This document shows positions 1 through 7,816 of a DNA stretch of 64,000 nt, piece by piece. The DNA is from JABDIP01 sp965250245 (GTDB lineage Bacteria > Pseudomonadota > Alphaproteobacteria > DSM-16000 > Inquilinaceae). The first letter of the stretch is position 1; every line of letters starts with the position of its first letter. The DNA lies in contig OZ252296.1 of assembly GCA_965250245.1 (NCBI GenBank), forward strand, positions 2,356,001 to 2,420,000. The letters are read 5' to 3'. A program made the position numbers and the translations under genes. The notes beneath the pieces are model-generated. The model was given only the letters and a program-made list of their open reading frames with translations, did not search any database and was not told where the DNA came from.

Positions 1-139
1 CACGGGCGGGTCGAGCCGCGTGCCGGCCGTGCGCGCGGCGATCGGTCGGGCGGCGCCCTCCGCCCGGGTGGCCGGCGGCGCGGATGACTTCCTGACCGTC
101 CCGCTCGGATTGACCGAGATGGCGGGCCTCATGGCCTGA
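1..139 (+). CDS. C-terminal end of an Hsp70/YegD-like ATPase (partial)
   Basis: An open frame runs from the window edge to a TGA at 137-139. Its first residues are TGGSRVPAVRAAI, followed by a region ending in PLGLTEMAG. A TGG-S-R-(I/V)-P-x-V motif followed about 25 residues later by a G-L-A/T element is the usual end of the nucleotide-binding domain in short Hsp70-family proteins of the YegD type, which end shortly after it. Only about 45 residues are visible, so the match rests on this one motif and the short tail. The antiporter gene starts 46 bases downstream on the same strand. Confidence 0.5.
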   Translation, partial: TGGSSRVPAVRAAIGRAAPSARVAGGADDFLTVPLGLTEMAGLMA

Positions 140-184
140 GTTGCGGGTCCGACTCGCGCCTGCCGGCCGTGCTAAGAACGGGAC

Positions 185-2710
185 ATGATCGATCTCGCCG
201 TCGCAATCCTGGTCTTTGCGGTGCTGCTGGCGCTGGTGGCCCTGTTGCAGCCGCTGGCGCAGCGGCTGGGCCTGCCGCATTCGGTGCTGCTGGCCGGGCT
301 CGGCATTGGGCTGGGCGCGGTCACGCTGATCGGGCCGATGGCCGGCGGTGTCGGCGTCTTCGGCGGCATCAACGCGCTGACCCTGGATTCCGACGCGATC
401 GTCTACCTGTTCCTGCCGCTGCTGCTGTTCCAGGCCGGGCTGACCATCGATGTCCGCCGCATGGTCGACGACATCGCGCCGGTGCTGCTGATGGCGGTGG
501 TGGCGGTGCTGGTGAGCACCGGCGCCGTCGGGCTGGCGCTGGCGGCGGTCAGCGATCAGGGGCTGGTGGTCTGCCTGCTGCTCGGCGCCATCGTCGCCAC
601 TACCGATCCGGTGGCCGTCGTTGGCATCTTCCGCGAGCTGGGGGCGCCGCGCCGGCTGCTGATCCTGATCGAGGGCGAGAGCCTGTTCAACGACGCGGCC
701 GCCATCGCCGCCTTCTCCATCCTGTTCGCCATGGTGGTGGGCGGTGGCGCGACCGACTGGTCCTCCGGGGTGGCCCGCTTCGCCCTGGTCTTCGCCGGCG
801 GGGCGGCGGGCGGCGTGGCCGGCGCCTGGCTCACCATCCTGTGCCTGCGGCCGCTCCGCGACCTGCCGCTGGCGGAGGTCACCGTCACCGTCGCCGGCGC
901 CTATCTGACCTTCATCGCCGCCGAGCTGTATCTCGGGCAGTCCGGCGTCGTCGCCGTGGTGGTCGCGGCGCTGATCGTCGGGTCGGCCGGACGCACCCGG
1001 ATCACGCCGCAGAGCTGGCAGGGCCTGTCGGACATCTGGAACCAGCTCGGCTTCTGGGCTTCGACCCTGATCTTCGTGCTGGCTTCGATGCTGGTCCCGC
1101 GCTTCCTGGTCGATCTCAGCCTGAGCTATATCCTGCTGCTGGCGGTTCTGGTGGTCGCCGCCTTCGCCGCCCGCGCGGCGGTCCTCTACGGGCTGCTGCC
1201 GGTGCTGAGCGCCACCGGCCTCGCCGAGCGGGTCAGCGGGGCCTACAAGACGGTCATCCTGTGGGGCGGGTTGCGCGGTGCGGTGACCTTGGCGCTGGCG
1301 CTGGCGATCACCGAGAACCGCTACATCATCCTGAACGCGCCGGAGATCGGCGAGTTCGTGGGCGTGCTGGCCACCGGCTTCGTGCTGTTCACCCTGCTGG
1401 TCAACGCGACAACGCTCCGGCCGGTGCTGCGGCTGCTGAAGCTTGACCGGCTGACGGCGGTGGAGCAGGCGGTGCGCGACCGGGCGGTCGAGATGGCGCT
1501 CGGCACGGTGGCGGAGAAGGTTTCCGCCGCGGCGCCGCGCCACCACATCGCCCCGGCCGTGGCCGACGACGTCGCCGGCGCCTATCGCCGCCGGCTGTCG
1601 GCCGTCGCCGAGGACGAGCAGGCCGGCCCGCTGCCGGAGGAGGACCAGCTGCGCATCGGCTTGGTGTCGCTGGCCGGCCGCGAGGAGGAACTCTATCTCG
1701 ATCATTTCGCCAACCGCACCGTCTCGCGGCGCATGGTCACGGTGCTGGTGGCCAAGGCCGGACGCCTGCGCGACGCGGCGAAGTCGGGCGGCGCAGAGGC
1801 CTATCTGAAGGCCGCCCGGGACAGCCTGCGCTTCCAGCTCGCCTTCCGCTTCGCCAGCGCGATGCAGCGGCGCTTCGGGGTCGAGCGCTTCCTGGCCCGG
1901 CGGCTGGCCGACCGGTTCGAGACCCTGCTGATCACCCGCATGGTCCTGGAGGAATTGATCGGCTTCACCCGCACCAAGCTCTCCGGCCTGCTGGGCAAGG
2001 CGATCGCCGACGAGCTGCGGGTCCTGCTGCAGGAACGGCTCGATGGCAGCCAGGCGGCCCAATCGGCGCTCTACCGGCAATACCCGGACTACGCCCGCTC
2101 CCTGGAGGAGCGCTTCCTGCAGAAGGCGGCGCTGCGCATGGAGGAGGCGGAGTACCGCATGCTGCTGTCGGAATCCCTGATCGGCCCGGAGATCTATCAC
2201 GATCTGCAGCGCAGCCTGGGCGAGGGCTGGAAGACCGTCGCCGGCCGGCCGGAGCTCGATCTCGGCCTGGAGACCGCCGCCCTGGTGCGCCGCTTCCCGA
2301 TGTTCGACGTGCTGCCCGAGGCCAAGCTGCGGCAGGTGGTGGCGCTGCTCAAACCGCGCCTGGCCTATCCCGGCGAGCGCATCGTCACCGCCGGCGAGCG
2401 CGGCGACGCGATGTACTTCATCTCCTCCGGCTCGGTGGAGGTCGACCGCGACGGCAACAAGTTCACGCTCGGCGCCGGCGACTTCTTCGGCGAGCTGGCC
2501 ATGCTGGCCAACCGCCGCCGCACGGCCAATGTCTCCGCAGCCGGCTTCTGCCGTTTGCTCGTGCTCTCCAGCCGCGACTTCCGCCGCTTCGTGCGCAGCG
2601 ACCCGGAGCTGCGCGCCCGCATCCGCGAGATCGCCGAGCAGCGGCTGACGGCGGTGGGGCAGGCGGTCTCGGCGGACCGGGCGAAGGATCTGTCAGAGGC
2701 GGCGGACTGA
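185..2710 (+). CDS. CPA1 (NhaP-type) cation/proton antiporter with C-terminal cyclic-nucleotide-binding domain
   Basis: 841 residues. Residues 1 to about 420 hold some twelve hydrophobic segments of a Na+/H+ exchanger. The CPA1 signatures are present: TDPVAVV (Asp141) and EGESLFND (Asp170), the ion-binding Asn-Asp pair of electroneutral exchangers. A long charged, helical cytoplasmic region (about 430-690) follows. The last 140 residues form a cNMP-binding fold, with a phosphate-binding cassette reading FGELAMLANRRRTAN, including the conserved Glu and Arg. The order exchanger, helical linker, CNBD recalls sperm-type SLC9C exchangers, but no voltage sensor is evident. The protein probably exchanges Na+ or K+ for H+ across the inner membrane under cyclic-nucleotide control. 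The ligand (cAMP or cGMP) cannot be told from sequence. Confidence 0.9.
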   Translation: MIDLAVAILVFAVLLALVALLQPLAQRLGLPHSVLLAGLGIGLGAVTLIGPMAGGVGVFGGINALTLDSDAIVYLFLPLLLFQAGLTIDVRRMVDDIAPVLLMAVVAVLVSTGAVGLALAAVSDQGLVVCLLLGAIVATTDPVAVVGIFRELGAPRRLLILIEGESLFNDAAAIAAFSILFAMVVGGGATDWSSGVARFALVFAGGAAGGVAGAWLTILCLRPLRDLPLAEVTVTVAGAYLTFIAAELYLGQSGVVAVVVAALIVGSAGRTRITPQSWQGLSDIWNQLGFWASTLIFVLASMLVPRFLVDLSLSYILLLAVLVVAAFAARAAVLYGLLPVLSATGLAERVSGAYKTVILWGGLRGAVTLALALAITENRYIILNAPEIGEFVGVLATGFVLFTLLVNATTLRPVLRLLKLDRLTAVEQAVRDRAVEMALGTVAEKVSAAAPRHHIAPAVADDVAGAYRRRLSAVAEDEQAGPLPEEDQLRIGLVSLAGREEELYLDHFANRTVSRRMVTVLVAKAGRLRDAAKSGGAEAYLKAARDSLRFQLAFRFASAMQRRFGVERFLARRLADRFETLLITRMVLEELIGFTRTKLSGLLGKAIADELRVLLQERLDGSQAAQSALYRQYPDYARSLEERFLQKAALRMEEAEYRMLLSESLIGPEIYHDLQRSLGEGWKTVAGRPELDLGLETAALVRRFPMFDVLPEAKLRQVVALLKPRLAYPGERIVTAGERGDAMYFISSGSVEVDRDGNKFTLGAGDFFGELAMLANRRRTANVSAAGFCRLLVLSSRDFRRFVRSDPELRARIREIAEQRLTAVGQAVSADRAKDLSEAAD

Positions 2711-2744
2711 CGTCCACGCGCTGGCTGTTTGCATGGCCATGATC

Positions 2745-3317
2745 TCAGGAGTCGGTCGACTGTCGATCGAGGCGGCATCCGACCACGGCGCTCGCAACGA
2801 CGATGCCTGCCCAGAGGGCCGAGTAGATGCCGACGAGGCCGATCAGGATGACGAGGAACCACTGAACTTCACCGCCGTCCCGGCCCCCGAGATGGTTGCT
2901 CAGGATCGCCACCATAATGCCAATCAGAGCCGGGAGGAGGTACGCCCCCGGTGTTCTCACCAAAAGGGCCTCCAATACCGTCAGCCCGTACCGCTCCGTG
3001 AGCCAGACATACCCGTCCCTTGTCCGCGGTGCCGCCGGAATCAGTCGGGCCAAGGCCAACTGCACGGCATTGAGGCGCTTGCCGAGCCAACGCTGCGACG
3101 CGCTCAAGAGGCTGGCGAACAGGGTCACGAATGAAAAGGCATAGACAATGCCATCCCAGCCACCGAGTCCGCCGGAGAAGGCCGCCCCGATCGGCTCGAC
3201 CGTCCGGATGACGGCCTCGACGGCACATAAGGCCGCCAACATATGCAGCAAGATCAGCAGGTAGCCGCTGGTGTCCACTGCCAGATCGCCCGACCTGATA
3301 CGGTCCCGAAAATCCAT
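2745..3317 (-). CDS. Membrane protein of unknown function, four predicted TM segments
   Basis: 190 residues with hydrophobic segments at about 18-40, 52-72, 124-145 and 153-180 and a basic loop in the middle. I recognise no family motif. It is convergent with the antiporter (35 bases between stop codons) and divergent from the ATPase gene at 3474, so it is probably a single-gene transcript. Base composition is somewhat less GC-rich than its neighbours. The frame and ATG start look genuine because the hydrophobic pattern is regular and no alternative frame there is plausible. Confidence 0.6.
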   Translation of the reverse strand: MDFRDRIRSGDLAVDTSGYLLILLHMLAALCAVEAVIRTVEPIGAAFSGGLGGWDGIVYAFSFVTLFASLLSASQRWLGKRLNAVQLALARLIPAAPRTRDGYVWLTERYGLTVLEALLVRTPGAYLLPALIGIMVAILSNHLGGRDGGEVQWFLVILIGLVGIYSALWAGIVVASAVVGCRLDRQSTDS

Positions 3318-3473
3318 GCCTCGCTCGCCCGATCCGGTCTTGAGATGTGGAGCGGCGTACCGCCAAGTTAGAGATTGTAGCAGCGGAGGTTAAATGCTCG
3401 TTTCACGATGTCTCCCTTTGGCGCGCAGCGTGAATACCTGATCCCGTGTCCGGCTCGTCTCCAAGGTCACCGA

Positions 3474-4604
3474 ATGCCCATCCGTGAACTCCACGTGTCC
3501 GGCTACCGATCCCTGCGGCAGCTTCGCTTGCCGGTGACCGGGCTCGACGTGTTTGTCGGTCCGAATGGATGCGGCAAGAGCAATTTGTACCGGGCCATGC
3601 TGCTGCTGTCGGCGGCGGCGCATGGGACATTGGCGCGCACAGTGGCGGAAGAGGGGGGCATGCCGTCGATCCTCTGGGCCGGGGACCGGGGGCGCAAGGC
3701 GCCGGTCCGCGTCACATTGGGCGTCGTCAGCGACAATTGGGACTACGAGATCGCCTGCGGCCTGCCGATCCCCTACAACGCGGTGAATACCGGCCTTCCG
3801 ACCGCCTTCGACATGGATCCGCTGGTCAAGCAGGAGACGGTGACCGCCGACGCGGATGGTCGGCGGCCGGTCAAGCTGCTGGAACGCAAGAACCTGAGCG
3901 CCTGGCTGCGCGACAGCGACGGCCGCCGCGTCTCGTACCCGATCGAGCTGGTGAAGTCGGAAGCCGCCCTGTCGCAAATCATGGAGGCGCATCTTTATCC
4001 TGAACTGGCCTATTTCCGCAGTGAGCTAACGGCCTGGCGGTTCTATCACCAGTTCCGCACCGATGCCGGCTCTCCCCTGCGCCGGCCGCAGGTGGGTGTA
4101 TACACGCCGGTTCTCGATTCCGAGGGCGAGGACCTCGCCGCGGTGCTGCAGACGATCACCGAGATCGGCGACCTGCCGGCCTTGGATGCAGCGATCGACG
4201 CGGCCTTCCCGGGGGCCAGGCTCGAGATCTTCATCGACCGCGGGCGCTTCGAGGTCGGGCTCACCATGCCCGGCATCCAGCGCCCGTTCGAGGCGCGCGA
4301 GCTGTCCGACGGCACGCTGCGCTACTTGTGCCTGGCGGCGGCCCTGCTGAGCCCGAGGCCGACCCGGTTCCTCGTGCTCAACGAGCCGGAGACCAGCATC
4401 CATGCGGACCTGATCCAGCCCCTGGCGCACCTGATCGCCAAGGCCTCGGAACGCTCGCAGATCTGGGTCATCACCCATTCCGAGGTGCTGGCCGGCCACA
4501 TCGAGGCGGAGACCGGCCGGAGACCGATCCGCCTGGAGAAGGTCGACGGCGAGACCCGCATCGTCGGCCAGCGACTCGATGGGAGCCTAGGGGACGAGGA
4601 GTGA
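3474..4604 (+). CDS. AAA_21/RecF-type ATPase
   Basis: 376 residues from the ATG at 3474. The frame is open 66 bases further up, but the protein family begins with the conserved IRELHVSGYRSL strand, which fits this start. Walker A is GPNGCGKS (residues 29-36). Near the C terminus an ABC-like signature (ELSDGTLRYL) precedes Walker B (RFLVLNEPE) and a switch-type motif (WVITHSE). This is the layout of SMC/RecF/OLD-like ATPases with a short insertion instead of a long coiled coil. Many relatives act in DNA repair or in anti-phage systems with a nuclease partner. No nuclease gene is adjacent, so a defence role is not supported here. Confidence 0.8.
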   Translation: MPIRELHVSGYRSLRQLRLPVTGLDVFVGPNGCGKSNLYRAMLLLSAAAHGTLARTVAEEGGMPSILWAGDRGRKAPVRVTLGVVSDNWDYEIACGLPIPYNAVNTGLPTAFDMDPLVKQETVTADADGRRPVKLLERKNLSAWLRDSDGRRVSYPIELVKSEAALSQIMEAHLYPELAYFRSELTAWRFYHQFRTDAGSPLRRPQVGVYTPVLDSEGEDLAAVLQTITEIGDLPALDAAIDAAFPGARLEIFIDRGRFEVGLTMPGIQRPFEARELSDGTLRYLCLAAALLSPRPTRFLVLNEPETSIHADLIQPLAHLIAKASERSQIWVITHSEVLAGHIEAETGRRPIRLEKVDGETRIVGQRLDGSLGDEE

Positions 4605-4704
4605 CGTCCGGCAAACAGATGCACGCCCTGGCCGTGGTTCTGTGATAGAATTCAATCTCCGATGAGCGTCCAATTTCATCCATGGCAGTGCAGGAGGCAC
4701 CGGG

Positions 4705-5496
4705 ATGAGAGAGAAAGCGGGCCATGAGGGCCTTGGCCTAAGCGGTCATATCGGCGGTGGCAGGCTATTTGATCTTGGCGGAGTCCTTCTGGCGTTCGCC
4801 GTGGTATTGGCGCTTAAGGCCATCGCGTTTTGGGCATTCGCGACCGTGATCTTCGGGTTGCACGAGCCACGCGATGGATACTCTACGGACCCGATTGCCG
4901 TCGACATCGGAACCGTCGGCTATGAGATCCCGGGCAACTACGTTTCGGTTGTTCCACAGGGCGAGCCGGGCGGCTATCAGTTCGTCAATCTCATGGTGCT
5001 GAGGCAGGGTTTTGAGCCCAGGACCAGGGAAAACGCCGCCGAGTGGCGGACATGGGATGAGGACGGCCGTGAGATCGGAGCCTGGAATCCTGGAGGCACC
5101 ATCAGAATCAAGATCTTGAGCAGCGACTATCCCAATGTGGGGGTATTGGAGAACCATGTGCGCGACGGCGCATTTCCTGCCGAGGCGACAGATTGCGGGC
5201 TGGTGCGGTACGCGGGTGGCCGCATGGATAACAATGACCTGGCCTACTATGTGTCGGACGATGAGTACCGGGCCGACAATGGCGACCAGGTCGTCATCAT
5301 CTGCGATCCCAGCATCGGCGGCATGACCGAACTCTATGGTGTCGCCATGGACTGCAGGAGCGGCTATCGGCTGCCTGATGGCGCATGGGTGCGATACGAG
5401 TACTACACCAACGATCTCTCGGATTGGCGCCAGATCGATGAACGGGTCCGCGCTCTCATAAGCAGCTTCGCCCGAACGCAACCTACTCCGGGTTAA
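4705..5496 (+). CDS. Membrane-anchored protein of unknown function
   Basis: 263 residues. One hydrophobic segment at about 25-50 follows a short N terminus, and the remaining 210 residues are soluble, rich in Gly, Asp and Tyr, with three or more Cys (for example TDCGL, IICDPS, MDCRSG) that could form disulfides if the domain is periplasmic. I recognise no domain. It begins 100 bases after the ATPase gene on the same strand, and the spacer has no clear terminator, so cotranscription is possible. Its codon use is less GC-biased than that of flanking metabolic genes. Confidence 0.6.
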   Translation: MREKAGHEGLGLSGHIGGGRLFDLGGVLLAFAVVLALKAIAFWAFATVIFGLHEPRDGYSTDPIAVDIGTVGYEIPGNYVSVVPQGEPGGYQFVNLMVLRQGFEPRTRENAAEWRTWDEDGREIGAWNPGGTIRIKILSSDYPNVGVLENHVRDGAFPAEATDCGLVRYAGGRMDNNDLAYYVSDDEYRADNGDQVVIICDPSIGGMTELYGVAMDCRSGYRLPDGAWVRYEYYTNDLSDWRQIDERVRALISSFARTQPTPG

Positions 5497-5567
5497 ACCG
5501 GCGCGCGGCCACTAGCCGAGAAAACCGCTGGCTCTCCCATGGATGCGTCCGCCACCCATTGAAACGC

Positions 5568-5647
5568 GTCGTGCCCGGGCTCGACCCGGGGACCCATCTA
5601 CCAGCGGGCGCGGAGGCATGGGTCCCCGGATCAAGCCCGGGGACGAC
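5568..5647. repeat. Palindromic intergenic repeat, CCCGGG type
   Basis: Two arms of 30 bases (5568-5597 and 5618-5647) are inverted copies of each other with 27 of 30 positions matching; each carries a CCCGGGCT-GA-CCGGGG core. The loop is 20 bases. It sits between the convergent ends of the gene at 4705 and the ThrRS gene, a typical place for REP-like elements that fold in RNA and may act as a bidirectional terminator or mRNA stabiliser. Only one copy of this family lies in the window. Confidence 0.8.
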
Positions 5648-5671
5648 GCCGAGGGGATTGCCCCGGCGCCG

Positions 5672-6859
5672 CTACCGGAACGCTTCCGACCTTAGCGCCG
5701 CCGGTGCTTCTTCCACCGACAGAACCTCCTGCTCGCCGTCGCGTCGGCGCAGCGACACGGTGCCGTCCGCCTCCTCGCGCTTGCCGACCGCCATCAGGAT
5801 CGGGATGCCGGCCTCCCGGGCATCCATGATCTTGCGGGACAGACGCTCGCCGCGGGTGTCGGCGACGACGCGGAAATCGTGATCGGCGAGGTCGTCGGCG
5901 ATCTTCTCCGCATAGCCCGCCTGGGCGTTGCCGATGCTGGCGACGACGATCTGATCCGGGGCCAGCCAGAGCGGCAGGGTGCCGCCGTGGTGTTCCAGCA
6001 GGATGCCGATGAAGCGCTCGACGCTGCCCAGCACCGCGTGGTGGATCATCACCGGGCGGACGCGGCGGTCCTCGGCGTCCGCATAGCGGGCGTCGAGGCG
6101 CTCCGGCAGCACCATGTCGAGCTGGACGGTGCCGCACTGCCATTCCCGGCCGCGGCTGTCGCGCAGATGGAAATCCAGCTTCGGGCCATAGAAAGCGCCT
6201 TCGCCGGGATCGTGCTGGTAGTCGAGCCCGGCGGCCTTCGCCGCCGCTTCCAATTGCGCCTCGGCCCTGTCCCACACCGCGTCGTCGCCGGCCCGGACCG
6301 CGGGCCGGGTCGAGAAGGCGACGCGCACATCCTGGAAACCAAAATCGGCATAGACCTCGCCCAGCAGGATGCAGAAGCGGGCGACCTCCTCGACCACCTG
6401 CTCCTCGGCGCAGAAGATATGGGCGTCGTCCTGCACGAAGGCGCGGGTGCGCATGAGGCCCTGCAAGGCGCCGGACGGCTCGTCGCGGTGGCAGGCGCCG
6501 AATTCGGCGAGCCGGATCGGCAGGTCGCGGAACGAGCGCAGGCGCTTGTTGAAGATCTGAACGTGGCCAGGGCAGCTCATCGGCTTCAGCGCGTGCACAT
6601 GGCCGTTCTCGCCCAGTGCGAACATGTTGTCGCCGAACTTCTCCCAATGGCCGCTCTTCTCCCAGAGCGAGCGGGCCAGGAGCTGCGGTGTGCGGATCTC
6701 GCGGAAGCCGGCGCGGCGCATGCGCCGGCGTATGTAGTCTTCGATGATGCGATAGATGGCAAAGCCGCGCGGGTGCCAGAACACCATGCCCGGCCCTTCC
6801 TCCTGCTGGTGGAAGAGGTCCATCCGGTTGGCGATCGCCCGGTGGTCGTGCGGGTCCAT
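5672..6859 (-). CDS. thrS: Threonyl-tRNA synthetase, short form without TGS and editing domains
   Basis: 395 residues, against about 640 for normal bacterial ThrRS. The protein starts exactly at the class II catalytic core (DHRAIANRMDLFHQ) and so lacks the N-terminal TGS and editing domains. The core is intact: the zinc ligands are Cys96, His147 and His273, motif 2 is FGACHRDEPSGALQG, and motif 3 is GSVERFIGILLEH. The anticodon-binding domain spans about 302-395. The ATG at 6859 was chosen because a GGAGG lies just upstream; the frame is open 45 bases further. It should charge tRNA-Thr in the cytoplasm without cis-editing of Ser-tRNA-Thr. It is preceded by a threonine attenuator, so it is probably induced by threonine limitation. 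It may be a paralogue of a full-length ThrS elsewhere, which the window cannot show. Confidence 0.92.
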   Translation of the reverse strand: MDPHDHRAIANRMDLFHQQEEGPGMVFWHPRGFAIYRIIEDYIRRRMRRAGFREIRTPQLLARSLWEKSGHWEKFGDNMFALGENGHVHALKPMSCPGHVQIFNKRLRSFRDLPIRLAEFGACHRDEPSGALQGLMRTRAFVQDDAHIFCAEEQVVEEVARFCILLGEVYADFGFQDVRVAFSTRPAVRAGDDAVWDRAEAQLEAAAKAAGLDYQHDPGEGAFYGPKLDFHLRDSRGREWQCGTVQLDMVLPERLDARYADAEDRRVRPVMIHHAVLGSVERFIGILLEHHGGTLPLWLAPDQIVVASIGNAQAGYAEKIADDLADHDFRVVADTRGERLSRKIMDAREAGIPILMAVGKREEADGTVSLRRRDGEQEVLSVEEAPAALRSEAFR

Positions 6860-6902
6860 TTCATCCTCCATTCCTGTGCGGCACGGACGGAGGCGCGGAA
6901 TC

Positions 6903-6930
6903 AAAAAGCCCCGTCCGTTGCCGGCGGGGC
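6903..6930 (-). terminator. Rho-independent attenuator terminator upstream of the short thrS
   Basis: On the minus strand GCCCCGCCG, a GCAA tetraloop and CGGACGGGGC form a nine-pair stem with one bulged A, followed directly by five T. The GNRA loop, GC-rich stem and U-run are those of an intrinsic terminator. It lies 27 bases after the stop of the leader peptide and 43 bases before the synthetase ATG, the position expected for a transcription attenuator. Confidence 0.88.
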
Positions 6931-6995
6931 CTCAGGGTCAGCGCAGTGTCGCGGTCGTCACCGCATGCCAAATCCCTGCGGCCCGCCGATGCGGG
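6922..6995 (-). promoter_or_regulatory. Competing attenuator hairpins (1:2 and antiterminator 2:3)
   Basis: Segment 1 (CCCGC, 6991-6995, overlapping the last Thr codon) can pair with segment 2 (GCGGG, 6982-6986) across a four-base loop. The wider segment 2 (CGGCGGGCC, 6980-6988) can instead pair with segment 3 (GGCCCCGCCG, 6922-6931), which is the 5' arm of the terminator, with one bulged C. A ribosome stalled on the Thr codons would cover segment 1, free segment 2, form 2:3 and prevent termination. This is seen as base complementarity; the mechanism is inferred from classical attenuators. Confidence 0.78.
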
Positions 6996-7038
6996 TCGTC
7001 GTGGTCGTGGCCTGCGTGGTCGCGATGCGCTTGCTCAT
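6958..7038 (-). CDS. Threonine-rich leader peptide of the thrS attenuator
   Basis: A 26-codon frame, ATG at 7036-7038 and TGA at 6958-6960. Residues 7-15 read TTQATTTTT: seven Thr codons (ACC/ACG) in nine. The start MSKRIATT resembles E. coli ThrL (MKRISTT). No Shine-Dalgarno sequence precedes the ATG, but a promoter-like pair places the likely transcription start on or next to the A of the ATG, so the mRNA is probably leaderless, as described for trpL of Sinorhizobium. The peptide most likely acts in cis as a sensor of charged tRNA-Thr. Confidence 0.82.
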   Translation of the reverse strand: MSKRIATTQATTTTTRIGGPQGFGMR

Positions 7039-7045
7039 GGGCGTG

Positions 7046-7074
7046 GAGATAGGCGGTTGTGGTTCGGAAGTCAA
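7046..7074 (-). promoter_or_regulatory. Sigma-70-type promoter of the thr leader
   Basis: On the minus strand TTGACT (7069-7074) and TATCTC (7046-7051) are separated by 17 bases. A start site seven bases after the -10 box coincides with the A of the leader-peptide ATG at 7038. Both boxes keep the most conserved positions of the housekeeping consensus. Confidence 0.65.
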
Positions 7075-7180
7075 AGGCAATCGGGTTTCAATTGCTGCCG
7101 GGCCTGGCTCAAACCTCACGGCTCTGGTCCGCACAATCCCTCAGGCGGCACTGGAAGGCAGAGCTGATCGATGGTCGGGT

Positions 7181-7726
7181 CTACTCGAAGACGCTGGAAA
7201 TCAGGGTATGGCGTGGTGTTGTGGGATCGCGGGGCGCGGGACGGAGCCGCTGCAGGATCCTGCGTCGCAAGGGCGCGATGACCGCCACCGCACCGTAGAA
7301 CACGGTGAAGCTCTGCTGGAAATCCCAGTCCTGGGTGAACCGGTCCCAGGGCAGATAGAGAAGTCCCGAGATCGTCATCCCGGTTATCACGATGTCCGGG
7401 AGCCGGCGCGTCGCGAGCAATTGATGGAGGGTCGCCCTCGTGTCGTTTCCAAAGCTCGAAGTCTGATCCTCCGGGCGAAGGCAGACCCGGTCGACCAACC
7501 TGGACCAGAGCGCCCAAACGGTCGTGAAGACGGCCGCAATGGCCGCCGCAACCGAAAGGGCCACCGCGAAGGCGGACCAGAAGCTCAACCCGACCCACTC
7601 GCTGAGATACTTGTGGACCAATATGACAAATACGAAGCTCACGAAGACGATCGTGACGTTGGCCACGTCCTCGGCGATCTCATCGATGAGCGTGAACAGC
7701 TGCTCGGCGAAGGCGTTGACTGTCAT
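7181..7726 (-). CDS. Membrane protein of unknown function
   Basis: 181 residues with hydrophobic segments at about 22-40, 45-75, 108-128 and 137-152 and a cytoplasmic-looking polar stretch between the second and third. It ends with a basic, Pro-containing tail. No known family was recognised. It lies 107 bases upstream of the thr-leader promoter on the same strand, so read-through into the attenuator is possible but the leader has its own promoter. It is less GC-rich than surrounding genes. Confidence 0.6.
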   Translation of the reverse strand: MTVNAFAEQLFTLIDEIAEDVANVTIVFVSFVFVILVHKYLSEWVGLSFWSAFAVALSVAAAIAAVFTTVWALWSRLVDRVCLRPEDQTSSFGNDTRATLHQLLATRRLPDIVITGMTISGLLYLPWDRFTQDWDFQQSFTVFYGAVAVIAPLRRRILQRLRPAPRDPTTPRHTLISSVFE

Positions 7727-7816
7727 CTGGCCGCGGCGCCATGGCCCGTTATTCGGACCGCGATGATCTCATTCCAGGATTAATGCGGAGTTGCCGGAAT
7801 CCGATTGCGCGGTTGA

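Noticed and set aside
3474..5496. An anti-phage system made of the AAA ATPase and the next gene
   Set aside because: The second gene has no nuclease or effector motif and looks exported; the 100-base gap does not show coupling.
6903..6930. A T-box riboswitch on the thrS leader
   Set aside because: No AGGGUGG-type T-box sequence or specifier stem is present; the Thr-rich translated leader explains the structure better.
5672..7726. A biosynthetic cluster with the short ThrRS as self-resistance gene
   Set aside because: No polyketide, NRPS or beta-lactone genes are in the neighbourhood; only membrane proteins and ureide genes. Resistance elsewhere is not excluded.
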